A stretch of 18,658 nt of DNA, taken from Oscillospiraceae bacterium (GTDB lineage: Bacteria > Bacillota > Clostridia > Oscillospirales > Ruminococcaceae). Shown piece after piece: positions 7,063 through 15,300 of this stretch; the stretch's first letter is position 1, and each line of letters starts with the position of its first letter. The position numbers were made by a program, and so were the translations under genes. The stretch is from the NCBI GenBank assembly GCA_009776345.1, contig WRLS01000022.1, positions 1 through 18,658 of the forward strand, in the 5' to 3' direction. The notes under the pieces are model-generated. The model had not been told where the DNA came from. It worked only from the letters and a program-made list of their open reading frames with translations, and made no database searches.

Positions 7063-8637
7063 CTACTCTATATATGTTTCATAGAAGAACACGACGCTCG
7101 GGTAGGACGGGTTGTCCTTGTAGCCTTTAAAATTGTCGCGGTAAATGCGGACATAGTGCTGGTCGTACATGGGGATTACGGCGGCGGCATCCATGATGAT
7201 TTTCTGTGCCTCGATGAAAGCGGCGGCACCGGCATTTCGGTCAACGCCGGAAAGCACATTGCCCTCGTCGATTAGGTCGTCCACGCGCGGGTCGCTGAAA
7301 TAGCTCATGTTAAACAGCGTGTCGTCCTCTGTGTAGAATAGGTTGAGGAGCCACGAGAACGGGCTGGCGTAATCCGGCCACCAATACATCACGAATATAT
7401 CCTGCGCACGGTCGGGGGATGTTTTTGCGGCTTCCCACTGGCTGTCCCACGGCATCCCGCGGATTTCCAGGGTTACGCCAAGCTTCGCAAGCTCACTGGC
7501 AAACAACTCCAGGGAGCGGCGCTGGGGCTCGTCCCCCGCCGTATATGTCGCTGTCAAAGTAAACCCGCCGTCGGGATGGCCGGCCGCCGCCAGCATTTCT
7601 TTTGCTTTATCAAGGTCGTACTGATACTGATAGATATCGCTGCCATGCCCCCAAAGCCCGTGCGGGATAATCCCGCGGCCCTGCGTCGCTTCGCCCGCCA
7701 TAATGTGATTTATCACATCGGAGTACGGGAAAGCGTACGAAAGCGCGCGCCTTACTTCGGGGTCGTCAAGGGGCGCTTTCTGGTTGTTGAAGAACAGCAG
7801 CAGGTTCTGGTACGACGTTTCCTCACGCACGGTTATGCCGTCTGCGCCCCTTAATGCGGCGTGGTCTTCCGGCGTTACCTGCAAAATGAACGTAGCCTCG
7901 CCGCTTTCTATAAGCTGGCGGCGGGACGCGGTTTCAGGCACTTTCCTTATAATCGCAAGCTCTGTGCGGTTGCCGTCCCATCCGCCCCAATAATCCTTAA
8001 ATGCTTCCAGTACAACTTCCTCGCCGTGTATGCTGCTTCTTACGGTGTATGGACCTGTACCCGCCACGTTGCCGCTGCTCAGCCAGTCGTCATCGTTGCT
8101 TGTCACAGCAGTCGGCGACATGACAAACGCCGCGTAACCGGACGCAACAACAAGGTCAAGCGGGGCGGCATAGTCCAGCGTAATGCGCAGTTTATACTCG
8201 CCCACTACCTCGATATCCTCCACCGAATCCCAAATGAACGCGGCGCCTTCGTCCATGTCTATTGTACGGTCGAAGGAGAATTTCACAGCCTCGGCATTCA
8301 TGACTGTGCCGTCGTGGAATTTTACGCCCTCGCGGATGTCAAACTCCCACACAAGCCCGTCGGCGCTTTGTGTATAGCCGGTGGCAAGCACGTACTCAAA
8401 AGCGTCCTCATCGGGTAAGTATCTCAGCAGGGTTTCGTAGATATTATGCATAACAATGATCCCGTTGGAAAACTCCACGCTCGGGTCCCAGTCGAGTATA
8501 GGTTCGGAATTATACGCATAATAGACGATTTTGCGGGCATCCGCCGCGCCGCTTTGCCGGTTGCCGCAGGCGGCAAGCGATATAACCAAAAGTGCGGCAA
8601 GCGCTAAGATGAAAATACGTTTTGTTGTTTTCCTCAT
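7063..8637 (-). CDS. Peptide/dipeptide ABC transporter substrate-binding lipoprotein (SBP_bac_5)
   Basis: This 524-residue lipoprotein captures the substrate outside the membrane for the permeases that follow. A short basic start (MRKTTKR), a hydrophobic segment and the lipobox LAAC give an acylated Cys24. The mature part is a family 5 solute-binding protein: YETLLRY, a segment around VKFHDGT, and the later IPHGLWGH and MPWDSQWEAAK regions. Length is normal. ATG 8637 is chosen because GGGAG (8646-8650) lies 8 bases upstream and because it yields a proper lipoprotein signal; an upstream in-frame ATG at 8685 would add 16 residues and lies only about 3 bases from the predicted transcription start. 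Substrate cannot be read from sequence; peptides are the default, with nickel or glycosides as known alternatives. Confidence 0.94.
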   Translation of the reverse strand: MRKTTKRIFILALAALLVISLAACGNRQSGAADARKIVYYAYNSEPILDWDPSVEFSNGIIVMHNIYETLLRYLPDEDAFEYVLATGYTQSADGLVWEFDIREGVKFHDGTVMNAEAVKFSFDRTIDMDEGAAFIWDSVEDIEVVGEYKLRITLDYAAPLDLVVASGYAAFVMSPTAVTSNDDDWLSSGNVAGTGPYTVRSSIHGEEVVLEAFKDYWGGWDGNRTELAIIRKVPETASRRQLIESGEATFILQVTPEDHAALRGADGITVREETSYQNLLLFFNNQKAPLDDPEVRRALSYAFPYSDVINHIMAGEATQGRGIIPHGLWGHGSDIYQYQYDLDKAKEMLAAAGHPDGGFTLTATYTAGDEPQRRSLELFASELAKLGVTLEIRGMPWDSQWEAAKTSPDRAQDIFVMYWWPDYASPFSWLLNLFYTEDDTLFNMSYFSDPRVDDLIDEGNVLSGVDRNAGAAAFIEAQKIIMDAAAVIPMYDQHYVRIYRDNFKGYKDNPSYPSVVFFYETYIE

Positions 8638-8645
8638 TTTTAAAA

Positions 8646-8650
8646 CTCCC
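8646..8650 (-). promoter_or_regulatory. Ribosome-binding site deciding the binding-protein start
   Basis: GGGAG on the - strand lies 8 bases before ATG 8637. This supports the shorter start, which gives a clean lipoprotein signal peptide, over the in-frame ATG at 8685. Confidence 0.75.
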
Positions 8651-8694
8651 GGAAATAAATTTTTTGGCTGATGGCTGTACATCACAACAGGTTT

Positions 8695-8724
8695 ATTTTA
8701 GCACAAATAGAGGGTATAAGTCAA
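8695..8724 (-). promoter_or_regulatory. Sigma-A-type promoter of the peptide transporter operon
   Basis: On the - strand, TTGACT (8724-8719) and TAAAAT (8700-8695) are separated by 18 bases. TGC directly before the -10 box gives an extended -10. Transcription would start near 8688, leaving about 50 bases of leader before ATG 8637. No attenuator or riboswitch fold is evident in that leader. Confidence 0.75.
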
Positions 8725-8779
8725 AGATTTTATTGCCTAATGCAAAAATAATGCATAAATATGCAGCGCGCGAAGCGCG

Positions 8780-8864
8780 CAGGTTTTAGGATTTAGGTTT
8801 CAGGTTTTAGGAAAAGGACGGAGCTTGTAAATTCTTCCCTTCCTAAATCCTGAATCCTAAAACC
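8780..8864. repeat. TTTAGG-rich hairpin element, copy 2
   Basis: The left part (CAGGTTTTAGGATTTAGG) and right part (CCTAAATCCTGAATCC, then TAAAACC) form inverted arms, as in the copy at 3238-3338, with a related centre. It is in the same orientation as that copy and directly follows a GCGCGC-GAA-GCGCGC hairpin (8766-8780). It lies upstream of the peptide transporter promoter. Confidence 0.7.
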
Positions 8865-8882
8865 TTAATTCCGGCGTATCCC

Positions 8883-9173
8883 GCTCAAGCCGCGGAGGCT
8901 TTTCTTTTGCTTGTGCAAAAGAAACAAAACACACCGGGGAGACCCCGGACCCCCGCTATGACAAGTCGCATAGCCTTGTGCCTTTCATCGCGCACGTCAT
9001 AGGCATAGTTCTATAATCCGCCCAATCACCCAGCCGAGCCGGGCTCCAGGTCTCGAACGCGAAAAAAGGAATTAGGAATAAAAGAAATCAAAGACTTTTT
9101 CCGCTGTAATTACGTGCGCGGGCGCTTCCGGTGTCGCTCTTTCCTTTAGGTTTGCGCCTGCTTGCCTTTGTGG
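8883..9173 (-). repeat. ~290-bp dispersed repeat, copy A
   Basis: Read on the - strand, this block matches 12026-12320 along nearly its whole length. Shared segments include ACAAAGGCAAGCAGG, GGAAGCGCCCGCGCACGTAA, CGCGTTCGAGACCTGGAG, GATTGGGCGGATTATAGA, ATGACGTGCGCGATGAAAGG and GGGGGTCCGGGGTCTCCCCG. Its outer end carries a perfect 10-bp hairpin (TTTCTTTTGC 8901-8910, GCAAAAGAAA 8915-8924) next to GCTCAAGCCGC. I see no conserved reading frame. It may be a non-autonomous element or a structured RNA. Confidence 0.8.
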
Positions 9174-9179
9174 CTTATT

Positions 9180-9222
9180 CCCCTCCTTGGAGGGGTGGCA
9201 GGCGTAGCCTGACGGGGTGGTT
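9180..9222. repeat. Short double-hairpin sequence
   Basis: CCCCTCC-TT-GGAGGGG (9180-9195) is followed by CAGGC-GTA-GCCTG (9199-9211) and then ACGGGGTGG. The two compact GC hairpins resemble short intergenic repeats seen in clostridial genomes. There is only one copy in this window, so its repeat status is inferred. Confidence 0.4.
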
Positions 9223-9264
9223 TTAATTGCGCATTTAATATTTCACACCACCGCACCTATAAAA

Positions 9265-9280
9265 TGTTTCACGTGAAACA
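9265..9280. other. parS: parS site (ParB/Spo0J binding site)
   Basis: TGTTTCACGTGAAACA is an exact match to the 16-bp parS consensus defined for Bacillus subtilis and widely conserved in bacterial chromosomes. It sits within a longer 24-bp perfect palindrome (9261-9284) that adds AAAA and TTTT. It is intergenic, downstream of rarA. parS nucleates ParB, which loads SMC and guides origin segregation. Most chromosomal parS sites lie near oriC, so the window may be origin-proximal. Confidence 0.88.
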
Positions 9281-9309
9281 TTTTGTGCGCAACGCATCCG
9301 ATACTGTAA

Positions 9310-10638
9310 TTATGAATTCTGCTGTTTTTTCCACGCCAAAATCTTCTCCAGATGCTCCTTCACGCGCGCTTCGCGGCCTTGTGTCGTGGGCAGGTAGTAC
9401 CTTTTGCCCGCAAGGCCGTCCGGCAGGCACTGCATCGCGGTAAGCTTTCCTTCAAAGTCATGGGCGTACTGATAGCCTTTCCCATAATTCAGGTCGGCCA
9501 TCAGCTTTGTCGGGGCGTTTCGGATATGGAGCGGCACAGGCTCCGCCATGCGTTCCTGCGCGTCCTGCTTTGCCATATAATACGCGACATCCGCCGCGTT
9601 GGATTTCGGGGCGAGCGACATATAAATCACAGCATGGCTAAGATGCACGCTGCACTCCGGCATCCCGATAAAATGGCACGCCTGATACGCCGCCACTGCC
9701 ACATCCAGCGCGCGGGAATCAGCCATGCCGATATCCTCGCTTGCGAAGCGGGTTACGCGCCTTGCCACATAAAGCGGGTCCTCCCCGGCTTCGAGCATAC
9801 GCGCAAGCCAATACACAGCGGCGTCCGGGTCGCTGTTGCGCATGGATTTATGCAGGGCGGAAATTATGTTGTAATGCTCCTCCCCGCCCTTGTCGTAGAG
9901 CAGGGATTTACGGCTGATGCACTGCTCCACGGTTTCCGCGGTGACTGTTGTCTTCTCGCCGTGCATATCGCCGTTTAGTATGACCATTTCCAGCGTACTC
10001 AAGGCGGTGCGGGCATCGCCGTTTGCGAAGGCGGCGATCATGCCCAGTATCTCATCGGATATATCGATTTCCTGCCCGCCGAAGCCCTTCGGGCTGCTTA
10101 AGGCGTGGCGCAGCACCTGTCCGACATCATCCTCGGTCAGGCCCTGCAGGACAAACACCTTGCATCTGGAAAGCAGCGCCGCGTTAACCTCAAAGGACGG
10201 GTTTTCCGTAGTCGCGCCTATAAGCACGATGCTGCCCTTCTCAACAAAAGGCAAAAAAGCGTCCTGCTGCGCTTTATTGAATCGGTGGATCTCGTCTATG
10301 AAAAGAATCGTGCGGTCGCCCAGCGCGCGGTTGCGCTCCGCCCTTGCCATGACTTCCTTGATCTCTTTTATGCCGCTTGTAACGGCGCTGAAATCTATAA
10401 ACGCGGCCTTTGTCTTTCCCGCGATTATCCGCGCCAGCGTTGTTTTGCCGACGCCGGGCGGCCCCCAGAAAATCATCGAGGAAACCCGGTCCCCGTCGAT
10501 AAGGCGGCGAAGGACCTTGCCCTCGCCCAGAAGGTGCCGCTGGCCGAAGTATTCGCCTAAATCCGCCGGGCGCAGGCGGGAAGCCAGCGGACCGCTCTGC
10601 CCCCGGTCATCGAACAGGGATGCTTGACCAATTTCCAT
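9310..10638 (-). CDS. rarA: Replication-associated recombination protein A (RarA/MgsA AAA+ ATPase)
   Basis: A 442-residue cytoplasmic AAA+ protein of the RarA/MgsA/WRNIP1 family, related to clamp-loader ATPases and acting at stalled replication forks. The N-terminal LASRLRPADLGEYFGQRHLL is the family opening. Walker A is GPPGVGKTT (59-67), Walker B LFIDE (112-116), sensor 1 GATTENP (141-147) and the arginine finger lies in SRC (158-160). The C-terminal half carries the MgsA lid and tetramerisation region, including YMSLAPKSNAA and LPDGLAGKRYYLPT. Length is typical. The start at 10638 is chosen because the conserved N-terminus begins there and its ATG overlaps the preceding TGA (TGATG). An in-frame start further upstream at 10791 would put 51 unrelated residues inside the previous gene. 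Confidence 0.96.
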   Translation of the reverse strand: MEIGQASLFDDRGQSGPLASRLRPADLGEYFGQRHLLGEGKVLRRLIDGDRVSSMIFWGPPGVGKTTLARIIAGKTKAAFIDFSAVTSGIKEIKEVMARAERNRALGDRTILFIDEIHRFNKAQQDAFLPFVEKGSIVLIGATTENPSFEVNAALLSRCKVFVLQGLTEDDVGQVLRHALSSPKGFGGQEIDISDEILGMIAAFANGDARTALSTLEMVILNGDMHGEKTTVTAETVEQCISRKSLLYDKGGEEHYNIISALHKSMRNSDPDAAVYWLARMLEAGEDPLYVARRVTRFASEDIGMADSRALDVAVAAYQACHFIGMPECSVHLSHAVIYMSLAPKSNAADVAYYMAKQDAQERMAEPVPLHIRNAPTKLMADLNYGKGYQYAHDFEGKLTAMQCLPDGLAGKRYYLPTTQGREARVKEHLEKILAWKKQQNS

Positions 10639-11555
10639 CAGATATCCTCGTAACTGCAGACCTTGTTTTTGCCCATGCTTTTTGCGGTGTAAAGCGCCTG
10701 ATCCGCCTTTAATATAAAATTGTGAATATTGCTTTTTGTAGCGGGCAAAACGGGCGTGTAGGTATTTATGCCGACGCTTACCGTGATGCACGTGTCTTTA
10801 CCGCTGCAGGGTATCGGCGTGCCCTCGGCGGATTTACGTATGCTTTCGGCAACAGTAAGCGCGCCGGAGGGGCTTGTGCTTGGAAGAAGCACGGCAAATT
10901 CCTCGCCGCCCCAGCGCGCGGCAAAATCTGTCGAGCGGTTAAGGGGCGCGCAAATCGCCTGTGTAACCGCCCGCATCGCCGTATCGCCCTGCAAATGCCC
11001 GTGCAGGTCGTTGTAGGCCTTGAAGTCGTCAATGTCGATCATTAAGATCGTAAGCGGGGATTTATCCCTTTTCGCGCGGTCCCATTCGAGCCGCAGCCGT
11101 TCATCGAAGGCGCGCCTGTTGGCGATGCCCGTCATCTGGTCTGTGACGCTGAGTACCCTAATCTCGTCTATCAGGTTGAGTATCTTAATCTGGTTGAGCA
11201 CCCGCAGCTTTACGATAGCCGGGCTGAACGGCTTTGCGATATAATCCGCCGCGCCCAAAGCCAAGCCCTTTTGCTCGTCGCCGGAATCTGAAAGCCCCGT
11301 GACGAAAATAACCGGTATCTCCTTGGTTTCCTTTGATGCTTTCAGCGCGGAAAGCACCTCATAGCCGTCCATTTCCGGCATAAGGATATCCAGCAGTATC
11401 AAATCCGGCAAATTGTTTTTCGCCAGCGCGATCCCGTTTTTCCCGCTTTTTGACGCGTAGACGGTGTAATCCGGGCTTAGTATATGCGACAGCATGACGA
11501 TGTTGGATTTTTCATCATCAATGATAAGTATGCCGCGCTTTCTTTTTTCGCCCAT
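10638..11555 (-). CDS. Response regulator with GGDEF diguanylate cyclase domain (REC-GGDEF)
   Basis: A 305-residue cytoplasmic PleD/WspR-like protein predicted to make cyclic di-GMP when phosphorylated. The REC domain (about 8-122) has the acidic pair D13-D14, phospho-acceptor Asp56 (LLDILMP) and Lys108 (AKPF). The GGDEF domain (about 138-300) has the active-site motif GGEEF (216-220) and an intact inhibitory I-site, R207-S-T-D210, exactly five residues before it, so product feedback is expected. A second metal-binding Asp lies in MIDIDDFK. ATG 11555 is preferred because AGGGGA lies 9 bases upstream; ATG 11561 is too close to it, and TTG 11585 is a longer but weaker option. Its TGA overlaps the rarA ATG. 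The likely upstream partner is the hybrid kinase at 12396-16565. Confidence 0.93.
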   Translation of the reverse strand: MGEKRKRGILIIDDEKSNIVMLSHILSPDYTVYASKSGKNGIALAKNNLPDLILLDILMPEMDGYEVLSALKASKETKEIPVIFVTGLSDSGDEQKGLALGAADYIAKPFSPAIVKLRVLNQIKILNLIDEIRVLSVTDQMTGIANRRAFDERLRLEWDRAKRDKSPLTILMIDIDDFKAYNDLHGHLQGDTAMRAVTQAICAPLNRSTDFAARWGGEEFAVLLPSTSPSGALTVAESIRKSAEGTPIPCSGKDTCITVSVGINTYTPVLPATKSNIHNFILKADQALYTAKSMGKNKVCSYEDI

Positions 11556-11564
11556 TGCCATACA

Positions 11565-11570
11565 TCCCCT
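11565..11570 (-). promoter_or_regulatory. Ribosome-binding site of the REC-GGDEF gene
   Basis: AGGGGA on the - strand lies 9 bases before ATG 11555 but only 3 bases before ATG 11561, so it selects the start at 11555. The site is just downstream of the leftover kinase stop at 11586, the arrangement expected of a gene once adjacent to the kinase. Confidence 0.7.
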
Positions 11571-11585
11571 TTTCAGTGCCCACAA

Positions 11586-11633
11586 TCACTTCAGCTTTTC
11601 CAGCTCAACAACGGCCTTCTCAAACTCAAAATC
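11586..11633 (-). pseudogene. Remnant of a hybrid kinase 3' end
   Basis: On the - strand these 48 bases read DFEFEKAVVELEKLK and a TGA stop. They match the last 48 bases of the kinase gene (12396-12443, DFEFEKAAAELEKLK) at 44 positions; two of the four differences are silent. Nothing before it continues as kinase: the similarity stops at the edge of the repeat composite. It is either the original end of the kinase gene, displaced by an insertion that duplicated the end, or the stump of a deleted paralogue. Confidence 0.75.
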
Positions 11634-11722
11634 TGTGCCTACGATATATTTGCTTCTCGCTACAGCCACGCACAGCCCAACCGCTCAAGCCGCAAGCCGC
11701 AGCGCGCTCCGCACGCAATTAT

Positions 11723-11756
11723 TTACTTTCTTTTTGCGCCGCCAAAAAGAAAGTAA
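11723..11756. repeat. 14-bp-stem hairpin at the left end of the composite
   Basis: TTACTTTCTTTTTG (11723-11736) and its exact complement (11743-11756) enclose CGCCGC. Equivalent hairpins with different arms lie at 8901-8924 and 12274-12299. It is not followed by a clear T-run on either strand, so I do not call it a terminator. Confidence 0.75.
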
Positions 11757-12025
11757 CAAAGAAAAACGCGGCTTATGGGGCTGGGGGCCGCTGCCCCCGC
11801 TCGCCCCCTAAGAACCCCCGCGACCCCCCGCAGAGGCTGAAGAAGCCACACTTGCCAGTACGACATACTCGTTACAATCAACACGCATCATCTGCCTTCC
11901 GCTTTCGCCTTGCGAGGCTCAAATGCTGGGCGCGGGGAAAAAGTTATAAAGAAACAAAGAAAATAGATATTTTTCCCCGCTTGCAGACCTTCAGTTAGCA
12001 GTGTAGCCTTTATAGGCACAAATCT

Positions 12026-12320
12026 ACAAAGGCAAGCAGGCACATAACGAAAGCAAGGAGCGACGCCCGGAAGCGCCCGCGCACGTAATAACAGCGGAAA
12101 AAGTCTTTGATTTCTTTTGTTCCTAATACCTTTTTTCGCGTTCGAGACCTGGAGCTCGGCTCGGCTGAGCGATTGGGCGGATTATAGAGCTATGCGTATG
12201 ACGTGCGCGATGAAAGGTACGAAGCTATGCGATTTGTCGGAATGGGGGTCCGGGGTCTCCCCGGCGCGTTTTGGTTACTTTGCCGCGTTGCAAAGTAACT
12301 GCCCCCGCGGCATGAGCGGT
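12026..12320 (+). repeat. ~290-bp dispersed repeat, copy B
   Basis: Matches the reverse complement of 8883-9173 across its length. The hairpin near its outer end is GTTACTTTGC (12274-12283) paired with GCAAAGTAAC (12290-12299), different in sequence from copy A but again perfectly paired. It forms the right-hand part of the composite between the kinase and the REC-GGDEF gene. I found no shared reading frame between the copies. Confidence 0.8.
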
Positions 12321-12395
12321 TAGGCTGTGCGCAGCTACAATGAGAAGAAGGCATATTGTAGGCACAAAATTTACCCCAACCGCGAAACCTGCAAA

Positions 12396-15300
12396 TCATT
12401 TCAACTTTTCCAGCTCAGCAGCGGCCTTCTCAAACTCAAAATCCTCTATACAGCGCGCAAGCCTATCCGCCCCGGGTATCCTGCGGATATCGCCGAGCAT
12501 ATCCATGCACGCCATATCCTGTGCGGTAAGCAAAGGCGCCAGCTTTTCGAGCAGCGTGAGTATATCCGCTTTATCCGCAATTTCGCCGGTATCCGGCGTA
12601 TCGCCCTCGTCAAGCATATAGGCGTATTTTTCCAGGACGGCCTCCAGCTCTGCGCCGAGAAGCCCCAGCTGCCCTTCCTCCAGGCGGTTTATATTGCCCT
12701 TCAGCTTATCCTCCGCGCCGGCTGCCGCCGCCTGAAGCCGCGTTTCGCCGATATTCCCCGCGTTGCTTTTCAGCGTATGGACCAGCCTGTGCGCCAAGGT
12801 TATGCCGCCCGCGTCTACCGCACGGCTTATATCGGCGAAGGCGGTTTGGCTGCCCTTCACGAAATTGCGCTTTAATGTATCCAGCAGCATTTCATCGTCC
12901 GTATACTGCCGCGTTTTATCCGGGGCGGTATATCCCCACGGCGTGATATACTTCATCAGGCATTTATACAGCTCCCTCGATGAGAACGGCTTGCCCAAAT
13001 AACCCTGCATCCCGTTTGCCTTGTATACCTCCAGGTCGTTTATCATCACATTGGCAGTCAGCGCCACTATGGGGGTTTTCACGCCCATCCCGGAGATTTT
13101 CTGCGCCGCCTCCAGTCCGTCCATAACGGGCATATGGATATCCATGAAGATCAAATCGAAGGGCTTTTCACCGCTGTTATGCCGCTGCGCAATGATGTCC
13201 ACGCCTTCTTTCCCGTCATAGGCTACCACGGTTTGGATGCCCACGCGCGTAAGATGCTCGCATACCACCTGCTGGTTCATTTCGTTGTCCTCGCAGATCA
13301 GTATCTCCGCGTTAAATTTCGGCCGCTCTGCCTGCCCGTTAGCTTTTTCCGCCGGCACCGCGCCCGATGGTGCGTCGATCAGCGCAAACGGGATCTCAAA
13401 GCTGAACATACTGCCGATGCCGACCGCGCTGGTGACTTTCAGCTCCCCGCCCATCATCTCGACTAAATTTTTCGTTATCGCAAGCCCCAGCCCCGTACCG
13501 GTGTATTTGCGGGATATCTCGCCGTCCCCCTGTATGAATGGCTCGAAGATTTTATCCAGCTGCATCGGGCTTATGCCGATCCCGCTGTCCTTTACTTCAA
13601 AGTGTATCACGGCGGTGTCCTCGCCGGAGCTGACGACGGACGCCAGCAGCTTGATCGTGCCGGAATTTGTAAACTTCACGGCGTTGGACAACAGGTTTGT
13701 GATCACCTGGCGCAGCCTTATGGGGTCGCCGATAAGCTTTTTGCCGATGGACGGCTCGGCGTAGCAGTACAGCGACAGGCCCTTTTCCTCGACCTTCGGC
13801 ATGATCATCGACTTGCAATGCTCGTAGATATCATGCACATCAAACGGTATCCGTTCCAGCGTAAGCTTGCCGGATTCGATTTTGGAAATATCCAGGATGT
13901 CGTTTATTATATGGAGCATCCAGTCCGCGTTGTCCGATATTTTCAGGAGATAATCCCTTGTCTTCGCGGAAACGTCGCCGTCCCGCGCAAGCTCCGCAAA
14001 GCCCATTATAGAGTTCATGGGCGTGCGTATCTCGTGGCTCATATTCGCCAGGAAGATAGATTTTATCCGGTTGGCCTCGTTTGCCGTTGTCAGCGCTGTT
14101 TCCAGCCGGTCATATGTTTCGCGCAGCGCAATGAGCATTTCGTGGCGCAAAACAGCGTTTGTTATAAGCATGGCGGCGGAGCTCATCAGCGATTCCTCAA
14201 CCTCGGTGAACACCCGCTCGTTCACGAAATCGTCGAAGCCCGCGAACCCCCAAAAAACGTCATTGATAATTATCGGGACGACAAGTATGGACTTCATCGC
14301 TTTGAGCAGCTTCTGCGCGTCCTCCCCCTGCTCCTCAATAATATCGGTCATGACGGCGTTTATGCATTTTCTGTCGGAGAGCATACCCTCCCAGCTCGGT
14401 AGCTGTGTGAACGGCACATCCTTGGTCCACGGCTGCCCGAGCCGCGTTTTGCCGCCGCCGATCCAATCGTATTCCAAATCGCAGTATAAATTCCCGTCTA
14501 TCTTATGATTGCGCCACATACACGCGCACCCGACGCCCAAGGCTTTTGCCAATATGCCCAAGCTTTTGTTTACATCCTGCTCGAAGTTAATTGCCTCCGA
14601 GGTCAGCAGAAGCTCCGCCACGCTGTTTACGGCGCGCATAAGGCTGTCGCGGTATGCGTTTTCCTTCATTGCTTTGTTATGGGCGCGCATATCCCTTGTG
14701 TAGCCGATCACGGCGTAGTCGTCGTTGTAGTTTACCCGTATGAGCCTGATTTCGGCGGGCAAGAGGGAACCGTCGGCGGGGATCCTGTGCATCCAGTCGA
14801 ATGTACAGCTCCCTTCATAAAACGCTTTTTGTACAGCAAGGAAAGCTTTTTCGTCCGAACGCTGGCCGTCGGGCTGAAATTCCGGGGAGCAGTCCGGCAT
14901 AAACCGGTCCAGATACTCCTGCTTATCCTTAAAGCCGTACAGTCTGACCGCGGCCGCGTTGCAGTCTATGGTCTTGAAATTCTTGTCCCAAAGCTGGCAG
15001 CACATGGGCGATGTGTCCAGCATCAGCTTCATGCGTTTTTCGGCTTCGGCTATTTTGCGCTCCGACTCGGCGCGCGAAACCGCGTTTGTCAGCAGATACG
15101 CCGCGTACCGCAGCATATCGGTGCAGTCGCTGTCAAAAAAGCGCTCATCCTTGCGGTCCTCAAAAAGCACGAAGCCGGTAAAATTATTTTTTATGAATAC
15201 CGGCACAACCAAAGCGGACACAACGCCGTAGGCTTTCAGAACGGCGGATTCCTGCGGCGGCAGAAGGCTTACCGGGCTGTTGAGGATTTTATTTTCTTTA

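Larger units (their letters stand above)
11631..12371. mobile_element. ~740-bp non-coding composite with terminal inverted repeats
   Basis: The ends 11631-11692 and 12307-12369 are imperfect inverted repeats of about 62 bp. Shared blocks, read outward at the right end, are GCGGC.TGAGCGGTT.GGCTGTGCG, GAGAAG and GTAGGCACA. Just inside each end is a strong hairpin: 14-bp arms at 11723-11736/11743-11756, and 10-bp arms at 12274-12283/12290-12299. The right part is copy B of the ~290-bp repeat. The left part (about 11760-12000) is GC-rich then mixed sequence without recognisable genes. There is no transposase, so it would be non-autonomous. Duplicated kinase ends lie on both sides. Confidence 0.6.

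Noticed and set aside
8638..8685. A 16-residue N-terminal extension of the binding protein from ATG 8685
   Set aside because: It would move the lipoprotein signal away from the N-terminus, start only about 3 bases from the predicted transcription start, and lacks a good ribosome-binding site.
8638..8690. Riboswitch or attenuator in the peptide transporter leader
   Set aside because: The predicted leader is only about 50 bases and shows no strong stem or terminator.
10639..10791. A 51-residue N-terminal extension of RarA
   Set aside because: The conserved RarA N-terminus begins at 10638, the extension overlaps the REC-GGDEF gene, and the TGATG overlap marks the real start.
11586..12395. A complete insertion sequence between the kinase and the REC-GGDEF gene
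   Set aside because: Inverted ends are present, but no open frame resembles a transposase, so it is reported only as a non-autonomous composite.
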